Positions 25,535-33,172 of a DNA stretch of 64,000 nucleotides are shown here, in pieces. The translations under genes were made by a program, and so were the position numbers. Position 1 is the stretch's first letter. Every line of letters begins with the position of its first letter. The notes beneath the pieces are model-generated. The model saw only the letters and a program-made list of their open reading frames with translations. It made no database searches and was not told the DNA's origin. This DNA is from Hyphomicrobiaceae bacterium (GTDB taxonomy: Bacteria > Pseudomonadota > Alphaproteobacteria > Rhizobiales > Hyphomicrobiaceae), in contig JANYHF010000019.1 of assembly GCA_025359185.1 (NCBI GenBank), forward strand, positions 33,988 to 97,987, written 5' to 3'.

Positions 25535-26524
25535 CTACTTGATTGTCACCGGCTGCCCGGTTTTGACGCTTTCTGTTGCCGCGTCTGCCAGTTTCTGCGC
25601 CATCAGGCCGTCATGACCGTTGGCCTTGGGTTCGGTGCCTTTGGCGATGGCGTCTAGGAAGGCGGCGACTTCGTTGGCGTAGGCGGCGATGTAGCGCTCC
25701 AGGAAGAAGTTCTGCACGGGCGCGCTCGTAAAGCCAGCCGCACCCGCGAACTCGACGCTGTTCTCGTGCACATTGTGGGCGCGCAACATGCCCTTTGATC
25801 CGTGCACCTCCATCCGCTGGTCGTAGCCATAGGTCGCGCGCCGCGAATTGGTGATGACAGCGATTTTGCCGCTGGCAGTCTGCATGTGCACGCAGGCCGT
25901 ATCCACATCGCCCGCCTTGCCGATAGCCGGATCGACAAGTGAAGAGCCCAAGGCGTGGACGGTCACGAATTCCTCACCAACCAGGAACCGCGCCATGTCG
26001 AAATCGTGGATCATCATATCACGGAACAAACCGCCCGAACGTTCGATGTAGGACACCGGCGGCGGCGAGGGATCGCGCGAAATGATGGTGCAAAGCTCAA
26101 TGCTGCCGGCCTCGCCCGCGCGCAGCCGCTTTTCCAGCGCGGCGAAATTGGGATCATGGCGCCGGTTGAAGCCGATCATCAGCGGCGTCTTGTTGGCTTC
26201 GACCACCTTGAGGCAAGCGATGGTGCGTTCTGCCGTCAGTGAGATTGGCTTCTCGCACAGGATCTTCTTGCCGGCCGTGGACGCGGCCTCAATCAGATCG
26301 GCGTGTGTATCGGTCGGTGTACAGATCAAAATGCAATCGACGTCCTTGGCCTTGATGATGTCGTCGACGCTGGCGACCTTGGCGTTGACGCTGGCGGCCA
26401 GCGACGCGGCGGCCTTGGCATCGGCATCGGCCACATAGGCGATGACCGCCTTGCCCGACGCCGCAATGCCCAGCCCGTGCACCTTGCCGATGCGCCCGGC
26501 GCCCAGAAGTCCGAATCTGATCAT
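25535..26524 (-). CDS. iolG: Inositol 2-dehydrogenase
   Basis: 329 residues from the ATG at 26524. GFO/IDH/MocA fold: the NAD-binding GAGRIGKVH (9-17), the lysine of the EKP motif (Lys92 in ILCEKPIS), and the catalytic Asp169 and His173 in RDMMIHDFDMARF, as in IolG. It oxidises myo-inositol to scyllo-inosose with NAD+, the first step of inositol catabolism, in the cytosol. It is divergent from the iolC fusion gene; the 272-bp gap holds the GGAA-N6-TTCC operator at 26678. Other family members act on related sugars, but the genomic setting favours inositol. Confidence 0.9.
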   Translation of the reverse strand: MIRFGLLGAGRIGKVHGLGIAASGKAVIAYVADADAKAAASLAASVNAKVASVDDIIKAKDVDCILICTPTDTHADLIEAASTAGKKILCEKPISLTAERTIACLKVVEANKTPLMIGFNRRHDPNFAALEKRLRAGEAGSIELCTIISRDPSPPPVSYIERSGGLFRDMMIHDFDMARFLVGEEFVTVHALGSSLVDPAIGKAGDVDTACVHMQTASGKIAVITNSRRATYGYDQRMEVHGSKGMLRAHNVHENSVEFAGAAGFTSAPVQNFFLERYIAAYANEVAAFLDAIAKGTEPKANGHDGLMAQKLADAATESVKTGQPVTIK

Positions 26525-26677
26525 GGGGTAGTCCTCGTGGTTGTTACGTTCGGCATCCTCGAACCGCGAGGGGCGTTTCGGCCCCGCGAGCGGTCGCCGC
26601 ATCTTATGCTGGGTCCCCGGCCTTCAAACGCCAGAAGGGGCGCAATCGGCCGAGGATGACGAGGTGGTGGCCACTGC

Positions 26678-26691
26678 GGAATACCTGTTCC
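26678..26691. promoter_or_regulatory. GGAA-N6-TTCC operator in the iolG-iolC divergent promoter
   Basis: GGAA at 26678-26681, six bases, then TTCC at 26688-26691. It lies 105 bp upstream of the iolC start and about 155 bp upstream of iolG on the other strand, so one bound repressor could affect both. It matches the site at 24168-24181. Confidence 0.75.
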
Positions 26692-26796
26692 GAATTGACC
26701 GGAAAACGGAATTGTTGTTTCATTCGATGCGACACAGATAGCCAACGCCGCCTGCCCTGTCTATCGCGGCCGTCACCATTTTTGATGGGATTTGAC

Positions 26797-28707
26797 ATGA
26801 CCACAGCCAAGCCGCTCGACGTCATCACATTTGGGCGTTGCTCCGTTGATCTCTACGGCCAGCAGATCGGCTCGCGGCTAGAGGATATTTCGTCGTTCGC
26901 CAAATCGGTGGGCGGGTCGCCTACCAACATCGCGATCGGGGCGGCCCGGCTGGGGTTGAAATCGGCGGTGCTGACGGCCGTAGGCGACGAGCAGATGGGC
27001 CGCTTCGTGCTGGAGCAGATGGGCCGCGAGAGCGTGTCCACGGCTGGCATCAAGATCGACACCGAGCGGCTGACGGCGCTGGTGCTGCTGTCGGTGGAAA
27101 ACGACAAGACGTTTCCGCTGGTCTTCTACCGCGAGAATTGCGCGGATATGGGGATCACTGAGGACGATGTTCGCGAGGAGTTCATTACCTCGGCGCGCGC
27201 GATCTGCGTGACGGGCACGCATTTCTCCAAGCCAGGGGTGGCGGCGGCGCAGAAGAAGGCCATGCGCATCGCCAAAGCCAACGGCATGAAGATCGCGTTC
27301 GACATCGACTACCGGCCGAACCTTTGGGGTCTCGCTGGTCACGCAGCGGGCGAGGAGCGGTACATCGCGTCGGAGCGGGTATCAAAACACCTCAGCGCTA
27401 TCTTGCCAGACTGTGATCTGATCGTCGGCACCGAAGAGGAAATCCGCGCCGCCTCGGGCAAAGAGGACGTGTACGAAGCGTTGGAGGCGATCCGGGCCGT
27501 GTCGAAAGCCGTGATCGTGCTGAAGCGCGGGCCGATGGGCTGCGTGGTGTTCGAGGGGCCGATCCCGGCGAAGATCGACGACGGTATCATCGGCAAAGGC
27601 TTCCCCATCGAAGTCTACAACGTGCTGGGCGCGGGCGACGGCTTCATGGCCGGCTTTTTGCGCGGTTTTTTGCGCGGGGAATCGCACCAGACCAGCGCCA
27701 CCTGGGCCAATGCCTGCGGGGCCTTCGCGGTGTCGCGGCTGCTGTGCTCACCGGAATATCCAACGTGGACGGAGTTGCAGACCTTCCTCAAGCATGGCAG
27801 TCCGCAGCATGCTCTGCGCAAGGACGAAAACCTCAATCACATCCACTGGGCGACCACGCGGCGGCCGCAGCCAGACGGGCTGATGGCGCTGGCGATCGAC
27901 CACCGCTCACAGCTGGAGGCGATGGCGGACAAGGCGGGGGTTTCGCGCGAGAAGATTTCCGCGTTCAAGGTGCTGGCCGTGGCAGCGGCGGCCAAGATCG
28001 CAGACGGACGCCCTGGCTTCGGCATGTTGCTGGATGAGAAATATGGCCGCCAGGCGCTGTTTGCTGCAGCCAAACACAACGTCTGGATCGGCCGCCCAGT
28101 CGAACTCCCCGGTTCTCGCCCGTTGCGTTTCGAGTTTTCGCAGGACCTCGGCTCGCGGCTGACCGAATGGCCGGTGACGCACACGATCAAGTGCCTCGCC
28201 TTCTATCACCCGGACGATCCGGCGGTGATGAAGGCCGAGCAGCAGGAGAAGCTGCGTGGGCTGTATGATGCGGCTCGCAAAGTAGGGCGTGAGCTGTTGG
28301 TGGAGATCATCGCGGGCAAGACTGGTGAGCTCGCGGACGATACGATTGCGCGCGCCCTCGGCGAACTGTACGCGCTGGGCATCAAACCCGATTGGTGGAA
28401 ACTGGAGCCGCAGCGCTCGGCCAAGGCCTGGGGCAACATCGCGGGTGTGATCGAGACGAACGATGCGTTCTGCCGGGGTATTGTCATGCTCGGGCTGGAA
28501 GCGCCGGAAAAGGAGCTCGCCGCCGCCTTCGATGCCGCCAAGGACGTGCCTTGGGTCAAGGGTTTCGCCGTCGGCCGCACGATCTTTGGCGAAGTCGCCG
28601 AGGGCTGGCTCGCGGGCAAAGTCACAGATGCCGCCGCCACTGCCGAAATGGCGGCAAGGTTTGGCCGGCTGGTGGAGTTGTGGCAAGGTCGCCGGGCGGC
28701 CAAGTAA
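26797..28707 (+). CDS. iolC: Fused 5-dehydro-2-deoxygluconokinase and DUF2090 aldolase-like protein (IolC type)
   Basis: 636 residues from the ATG at 26797. Residues about 1-335 are a PfkB sugar kinase: it opens with DVITFGRCSVDLYGQQIGSR, and the catalytic Asp lies near 280 in GAGDGFMAGFLRGF. Residues about 345-630 are a DUF2090 domain (LMALAIDHRSQLEAMADKAG), structurally related to class I aldolases. The kinase phosphorylates 5-dehydro-2-deoxygluconate; in many proteobacteria the DUF2090 half is thought to do the IolJ aldolase step. It is the first gene of the plus-strand iol unit. An 18-bp tandem duplication covers its stop. Confidence 0.9.
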   Translation: MTTAKPLDVITFGRCSVDLYGQQIGSRLEDISSFAKSVGGSPTNIAIGAARLGLKSAVLTAVGDEQMGRFVLEQMGRESVSTAGIKIDTERLTALVLLSVENDKTFPLVFYRENCADMGITEDDVREEFITSARAICVTGTHFSKPGVAAAQKKAMRIAKANGMKIAFDIDYRPNLWGLAGHAAGEERYIASERVSKHLSAILPDCDLIVGTEEEIRAASGKEDVYEALEAIRAVSKAVIVLKRGPMGCVVFEGPIPAKIDDGIIGKGFPIEVYNVLGAGDGFMAGFLRGFLRGESHQTSATWANACGAFAVSRLLCSPEYPTWTELQTFLKHGSPQHALRKDENLNHIHWATTRRPQPDGLMALAIDHRSQLEAMADKAGVSREKISAFKVLAVAAAAKIADGRPGFGMLLDEKYGRQALFAAAKHNVWIGRPVELPGSRPLRFEFSQDLGSRLTEWPVTHTIKCLAFYHPDDPAVMKAEQQEKLRGLYDAARKVGRELLVEIIAGKTGELADDTIARALGELYALGIKPDWWKLEPQRSAKAWGNIAGVIETNDAFCRGIVMLGLEAPEKELAAAFDAAKDVPWVKGFAVGRTIFGEVAEGWLAGKVTDAAATAEMAARFGRLVELWQGRRAAK

Positions 28708-28736
28708 GGCCAGTGAAACAAGTAAGGCCAGTGAAA
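28701..28736. repeat. Perfect 18-bp tandem duplication at the end of iolC
   Basis: The unit CAAGTAAGGCCAGTGAAA occurs at 28701-28718 and again at 28719-28736. The first copy contains the iolC stop TAA, and the second repeats that stop in the same frame. It looks like a recent slip-replication event in the iolC-iolB spacer. Confidence 0.9.
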
Positions 28737-28790
28737 TATGTGAGGGGTTGATCTGTGCACAACTCGTTCATAGCGACAGAGGTCAACGTC

Positions 28791-29591
28791 ATGTCAAAAC
28801 TGCGTGTACGCCCGAGCGGAACATCTGGCCGCATCACCCACATCACGCCGCAATCGGCAGGATGGATCTATGTGGGGTTCGATGTCCACAAGCTTGCCAA
28901 GGGCGCGGGCGCCGAGGGCAATGATGCGGCGCGCGAGACCTGCCTCGTGCTCATCTCGGGCAAGGCGCGCTTCACCGCCGATGGCAAGGATTTCGGCCTT
29001 CTGGGCGAGCGCACCACTCCGTTCGAAGGACGACCATCGTCCGTCTACGTACCGGCGGGAGCCGCGTGGTCGGTGATCGCCGAAACCCCCGTGGAACTCG
29101 CTGTCTGTTCGTCCCCCGGCAAACCCGGCGCGCGTCCTGCGCGGCTGATCTCGCCCGCCGGCTGCACCCAGGAGACGCGCGGAAAAGGCTCCAACACGCG
29201 CTATGTGACGAACATCCTCTCCGGCACCTCGGACGCCGATTCGCTGCTGGTCGTTGAAGTCATCACGCCCGGTGGCAATTCCTCCTCCTATCCTCCGCAC
29301 AAGCACGATCAGAACAACCCGCCGCATGAAACGCTGCTGGAGGAAACCTACTACCACCGCCTCAACCCGCCCCAAGGCTTCGCCTTTCAGCGCGTGTACA
29401 CGGATGACCGCACCCTGGATGAAGCCATGGTGCTAGAAGACGGCGACGTGACACTAGTGCCACGCGGCTATCATCCGTGTGCGGCTACGCACGGCTACGA
29501 TCTCTACTACCTCAACGTCATGGCCGGCCCCGTGAAGCAGTGGCGCTTCCACAATGACCCGGCGCATGAGTGGCTGCTGAAAAAGGTGTGA
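28791..29591 (+). CDS. iolB: 5-deoxy-glucuronate isomerase
   Basis: 266 residues from the ATG at 28791 (GAGGT upstream); a GTG at 28755 would add 12 residues. The bicupin fold of IolB is clear. The metal ligands are in YPPHKHDQ (about 161-168), the Glu-rich LEETYYHRLNPPQGFAFQRVYTDD block and the late PRGYHPC motif. It isomerises 5-deoxy-glucuronate to 5-dehydro-2-deoxygluconate, the substrate of IolC, so these two neighbours catalyse consecutive steps. iolE, iolD and iolA are absent from the window. Confidence 0.92.
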   Translation: MSKLRVRPSGTSGRITHITPQSAGWIYVGFDVHKLAKGAGAEGNDAARETCLVLISGKARFTADGKDFGLLGERTTPFEGRPSSVYVPAGAAWSVIAETPVELAVCSSPGKPGARPARLISPAGCTQETRGKGSNTRYVTNILSGTSDADSLLVVEVITPGGNSSSYPPHKHDQNNPPHETLLEETYYHRLNPPQGFAFQRVYTDDRTLDEAMVLEDGDVTLVPRGYHPCAATHGYDLYYLNVMAGPVKQWRFHNDPAHEWLLKKV

Positions 29592-29592
29592 C

Positions 29593-29624
29593 GGTGTCAG
29601 GCACCAGGAGGTGCCGGACACCGG
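29593..29624. repeat. Palindromic GTGTCAGGCACC repeat after iolB
   Basis: A 14-bp inverted repeat (29593-29606 with 29611-29624, 4-nt loop, one mismatch) shares the core GGTGTCAGGCACC with the repeat after yqeY. It starts 1 bp after the iolB stop and lies at the convergence point with mmcB. Confidence 0.85.
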
Positions 29625-29628
29625 CGCA

Positions 29629-30096
29629 TCAGCTTGCCCATCCGTCAGGATCAAACAGCCCATGCAGCCGCTGCGCCGCAACGCGCGCGAAACTCAGCAT
29701 CACCGCCTTGCGCCGCGCGCCTGCCAACGGTGCGTCCGCCGCCTCCCGCACAATCGCCGCGCCATATTTGTCCGCAACGATCAGCCCGACCTCAGCCGGG
29801 ATCAGCTCCTGCGGGAAATCCGGCCCGACCGCAAACGAGAACCGGTCGCTGAAGGCGAGGTAATCCTGCCATTTCCCATCGGCCATGAAATCGGCGACGC
29901 TGGATTTGATCTCGATGATCCAGATCTCGCCCTTGCCGCCCACCGCTAAAATATCGGTGCGGCGGCCATCGGCGAGCGCGAATTCCTGGAGGCCGGCATA
30001 GTCCAGCCCGCGCAGCATCCGCAGCGTGCCGCGCGCAATCGTCAGCGCCCGCTCCGACTGGCGGCCATCGACTGGATAGAGGGGCTGGTCAGTCAT
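29629..30096 (-). CDS. mmcB: MmcB family DNA repair protein
   Basis: 155 residues. The MmcB (DUF407-like) nuclease fold is visible as a PD-(D/E)xK-type core: RRTDILAVGGKGEIWIIEIKSSVADFMADGKWQDYL, in which Asp48, Glu62 and Lys64 are the expected catalytic residues. MmcB is an alphaproteobacterial SOS-related repair factor that helps tolerate mitomycin C damage. The gene starts only 13 bp after the tRNA-Phe 3' end on the same strand, with no clear Shine-Dalgarno and no LexA box in between, so it is probably read from the tRNA transcript. Confidence 0.85.
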   Translation of the reverse strand: MTDQPLYPVDGRQSERALTIARGTLRMLRGLDYAGLQEFALADGRRTDILAVGGKGEIWIIEIKSSVADFMADGKWQDYLAFSDRFSFAVGPDFPQELIPAEVGLIVADKYGAAIVREAADAPLAGARRKAVMLSFARVAAQRLHGLFDPDGWAS

Positions 30097-30109
30097 GGTG
30101 AAATAGAAA

Positions 30110-30185
30110 TGGTGCCCAGGGACGGAATTGAACCGCCGACACTGCGATTTTCAGTCGCATGCTCTACCAACTGAGCTACCTGGGC
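30110..30185 (-). tRNA. tRNA-Phe (anticodon GAA)
   Basis: 76 nt including an encoded CCA. On the minus strand the acceptor GCCCAGG pairs with CCTGGGC, the D arm is GCTCAGTTGGTAGAGC, the anticodon loop CTGAAAA carries GAA, and the T arm GGCGG-TTCAATT-CCGTC has one G-U pair. It reads phenylalanine codons. mmcB follows 13 bp downstream. Confidence 0.96.
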
Positions 30186-30304
30186 AAACGCCGTCACCTT
30201 GCCAAGCGCAACGGTAGGGGCGGAGACGTGATGTCACGAAGACTGGCGGCTTATAGGTGAGGAACCTGCTTGTGTCGAGGGGGTGATTGGGCCCTCAAAC
30301 ACAA

Positions 30305-30364
30305 TCACCAGATCTGGCTTTCGAGCCGCTCTGACGCCTCATCTGAGACAACAACACGTCTCAC
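30305..30364 (-). pseudogene. N-terminal remnant of a ParE/RelE-like toxin
   Basis: A GTG at 30364 overlaps the antitoxin stop (GTGA), and the frame reads 19 residues, VRRVVVSDEASERLESQIW, before a TGA. This is the typical opening of ParE/RelE toxins (basic residue, VV-S-EA, then a LE-QI helix). No continuation is found in any frame toward the tRNA gene. The rest of the toxin has been lost. Confidence 0.55.
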
Positions 30365-30594
30365 GATGTCCCGGCATCAAGTTTCGTGCCGATCCGCGCC
30401 AGAGCGGACTCCAGCGGACTGACCCGGCCAGCCTTGGCATCCGCGAGGCCACGATCAATCGACGCCAGCACTTCGGCGGACGCGGTTGTATAATGGGGCT
30501 GGGACTGCAGCTAGCGGCCAAATTCAATAAGGCCGTCCAGTTGCTGGCTCGTCAGCCGGCGCGCCACATCGGTGAGTTGTTCAACTTTGGTCAT
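30361..30594 (-). pseudogene. Antitoxin-like gene interrupted by an amber codon
   Basis: From the ATG at 30594 the frame gives MTKVEQLTDVARRLTSQQL and so on, hits TAG at codon 28 (30511-30513), then continues in frame to a TGA at 30361 with 49 more residues including TTASAEVLASIDRGLADAKAG. The pattern of a helical dimerisation half plus a toxin-wrapping tail, and the 4-bp overlap with a toxin-like frame, fit a RelB/ParD-type antitoxin. Read-through would give 76 residues plus the amber position. Whether the N-terminal 27 residues are made is unknown. Confidence 0.55.
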
Positions 30595-30692
30595 GCTGGT
30601 CACCGCTAAAAACCGAGGCCGCGTTACGGGTCATCACGCCTCTCCTCGAAGCCCCGGTCGCCGACCGGAGGACTGGACGATCCCGCGCTTGA

Positions 30693-31049
30693 TCGCGCGA
30701 GATCAAGGCCAAAGAACGCATCTCAATCGGCCCATCGCAACTCTCCAAGGCCCTGCGAAAAAAAAGTTCCGCTGGCGGCGGCCCCGGCACACGCATCGTG
30801 GTCGAGGTGCTGTCGCCCACCAACAGCAACGCCGGCAAGCTGGAAAAGCTGGCCGGCTACAGCCGCGTTCCGGGCCTCACGCATTACCTGGTCGTGCATC
30901 CAACCGAGCGGTACGTCATCCACCACAAGCTCGGAGCTGATCCAGTCGAGACGCGCATCGTCCGCGACGGCGACCTCCGGCTCGACCCGCCTGGCCTCGT
31001 TGTGCCAATCGCCGATATGTTCCTGCCCGAGGCAACTGCCTCTGCTTGA
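30693..31049 (+). pseudogene. C-terminal remnant of an Uma2 family nuclease
   Basis: The frame is open from 30693, with no ATG, and contains the Uma2 core RIVVEVLSPTNSNAGKLEKLAGYSRVPGLTHYLVV followed by the late strands to PIADMFLP. The N-terminal half that carries the rest of the restriction-endonuclease-like fold is absent upstream. An intact relative exists at 50236-50835. I read it as a decayed copy; a short product from the GTG at 30798 cannot be excluded. Confidence 0.7.
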
Positions 31050-31268
31050 CGCTGGCGACCCAAACCGTCCGCGCCCCTCCACCCTGGCCCCGGCGATGCT
31101 ATTCTTGCACTGACATGTGGAGACCCTCGCGCTGCTAGAGCGCATCGACCGGTGCCGGAGGGAACAGGAGATTTACTGGCGTGGGCGGGCGTAACTGGAC
31201 AACCAAAACCGACAGTTGCACTTGAGGTTTGACCCTCGATTAAGGGGCTGACCTCGTCACGTGCTGGG

Positions 31269-32228
31269 CTACTGCTCCTCACCGCCCGCCACGAGAATGA
31301 CGCCGATGATGATAACACCGGTCATAATCAACCGTATGCCTGGGCTGGCCCCGAAGGTATTCAGCATCGTGACCAACAGATACATGAAGAGGGCGGCCCC
31401 CCAGATGCCAGGGACATTGGCCTTGCCGCCGGCAACCGATGTACCGCCGATGACGACAACGGCGATGGACGCGAGCAGATATTCATCGCCCATATCGAGC
31501 GCCGCGCCGCCCGAAAACCCCGAGAGCACGACGCCGCAAATGCTGGCGAGCACCGCACTGAGCACATAGGTCGCGAACCGCGTGCGGTCGACGGCGATTC
31601 CGGCGAGGCGGGCGGCCCGCATATTCTGGCCGATAGCGAGCACCGAGCGGCCGAAGCGGCTGCGGGCAAGGGCGATGCCGATAACGATGCTGCCCAAGGC
31701 AACGACCATTGCGAGAACAGGCACCCCTAGGATGCGAGCGGTGGCAAAATCGGCAAGCATGGGTGCCGGTTTGATACGAATGCCGCGTCCATAGGCGATG
31801 GCGGCGGACTGGACGATGAAACTGGTCGAGAGCGTCGCGATGATTGGCGGGATGCGCAAGAGCCGGATCAGCCCGTAGTTGAACATGCCGACCGCGACCC
31901 CGATGCCGAGCGCCGCCAAGATGCCAACGAGCAGCAGGGGGTTCTCGCTGTCCGTGAGTTTCATGGCGGCGCAACCGGCGAGTGCAATGGTGCCGGGGAT
32001 CGAGAGATCGACATTGCCGGGGCCTAGCGTCACCACCATCATCTGGCCAAGGCCAACGATCACCGTGAAGGTAGCAAAGACAAGGGCTGCCGTCAGCACT
32101 TCGCCGCTGCCGCGGCCTTGTGTGAAGGCAATGGTTGCGAGCCAGACGCCAAGGGTCGCCAGCCACGACCAGATCCAGGGCTCGCTCCGCGCCCAGCGCG
32201 CCCAACGTATCATTTGCTCGGGCATCAT
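31269..32228 (-). CDS. Sugar ABC transporter permease 2
   Basis: 319 residues from the ATG at 32228, which overlaps the preceding permease stop by 4 bp (ATGA). About eight to ten membrane helices. The BPD_transp_2 (RbsC-like) signature lies in QNMRAARLAGIAVDRTRFATYVLSAVLASICGVVLSGF near 210-245, and GVVLSGFSGGAALDMGDEYLLASIAVVVIGGTSVAGG is the loop that contacts the ATPase. It is the last gene of the unit binding protein, ATPase, permease 1, permease 2. The substrate is probably inositol or a related polyol, from context only. Confidence 0.88.
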   Translation of the reverse strand: MMPEQMIRWARWARSEPWIWSWLATLGVWLATIAFTQGRGSGEVLTAALVFATFTVIVGLGQMMVVTLGPGNVDLSIPGTIALAGCAAMKLTDSENPLLLVGILAALGIGVAVGMFNYGLIRLLRIPPIIATLSTSFIVQSAAIAYGRGIRIKPAPMLADFATARILGVPVLAMVVALGSIVIGIALARSRFGRSVLAIGQNMRAARLAGIAVDRTRFATYVLSAVLASICGVVLSGFSGGAALDMGDEYLLASIAVVVIGGTSVAGGKANVPGIWGAALFMYLLVTMLNTFGASPGIRLIMTGVIIIGVILVAGGEEQ

Positions 32229-33172
32229 GGCCGCCGCTCCATGGCGCCAATGAGCGCCCTGAGGGCCAGCACCAGAATAAGGATCGCGCCTTGCGCACCG
32301 ATCTGCCAATCGGGCGAGATATGGAGGAAGTTGAGGAAGGAATTTGCCAATGCCAGGGTGAGGGCGCCCAGGACAGCGCCGGCCGGCGACACCCGCCCGC
32401 CGACGAATTCGCCGCCGCCAAGGATAACGCCCGCGATGGAATAGAGCGTGTAGCGGTCGGCAATATGGGCATCGCCCGCGCCGGTTAATCCCAGCAACGA
32501 TAGACCTGCCAGCATGCCGAACACTCCAGCCAGTGTGAACATCGCGACTTTAGCGGCGAGCAGCGACCAGCCGGCGCGGGCAACCGCCTTGGAGTTGCCG
32601 CCAGCGCCGCGCAGGATGACCCCAAAGGACGAGCGCATGAGGCCGAGTTCGACCACGCAGGCGATCACGGCTGCCGCAACGATTGGAAAGGGCACGACGG
32701 GAACCGGCAGCGCCATCAGGTTGTGCAGCCAGTCTGGCGCGTGACCTCCAGGGGTGGAAAGCAACAACACCGCAAATCCTGACCAGACGAAGGACATGCC
32801 AAGCGTGAGCACAATCGAGGGCAGCCCGCGCAACTGCACAGCCGCGCCCATCACGGCATAGGCAGCCAGGCAGGCGGCCAGTGCGAGCACCCCCAGCGGT
32901 GGATTGTCATGCAGCAGCGTCGCTCCGATGCAAGCGACAAGACCCACATAGGCCCCCATCGATAGATCGAGATCGTTGACGGTGATGACGAACATCTGCG
33001 CCACCGTCGCAAGAGCGATGGGAACGGCATATTGCAACAGCAGGTTGAGCCCGAAATAGCTCATCGCTGTCGGCAATTTGATGAAGATCGCGCCGAGCAC
33101 CAGCGCCAGCGACAGCGCTGGCAGGATGCTGCGCAGCAGCTTGGGGTTCGAGACAGCGGTCAAGCCAATCAT
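32225..33172 (-). CDS. Sugar ABC transporter permease 1
   Basis: 315 residues from the ATG at 33172, which overlaps the ATPase stop by 4 bp (ATGA). A polytopic RbsC-type permease with the coupling-helix region [37 protein letters not shown] and the later [24 protein letters not shown]. Early helices contain [17 protein letters not shown], a common motif of the family. With permease 2 it should form a heterodimeric channel, whereas many ribose-class systems use one permease gene. Confidence 0.88.
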   Translation of the reverse strand: MIGLTAVSNPKLLRSILPALSLALVLGAIFIKLPTAMSYFGLNLLLQYAVPIALATVAQMFVITVNDLDLSMGAYVGLVACIGATLLHDNPPLGVLALAACLAAYAVMGAAVQLRGLPSIVLTLGMSFVWSGFAVLLLSTPGGHAPDWLHNLMALPVPVVPFPIVAAAVIACVVELGLMRSSFGVILRGAGGNSKAVARAGWSLLAAKVAMFTLAGVFGMLAGLSLLGLTGAGDAHIADRYTLYSIAGVILGGGEFVGGRVSPAGAVLGALTLALANSFLNFLHISPDWQIGAQGAILILVLALRALIGAMERRP

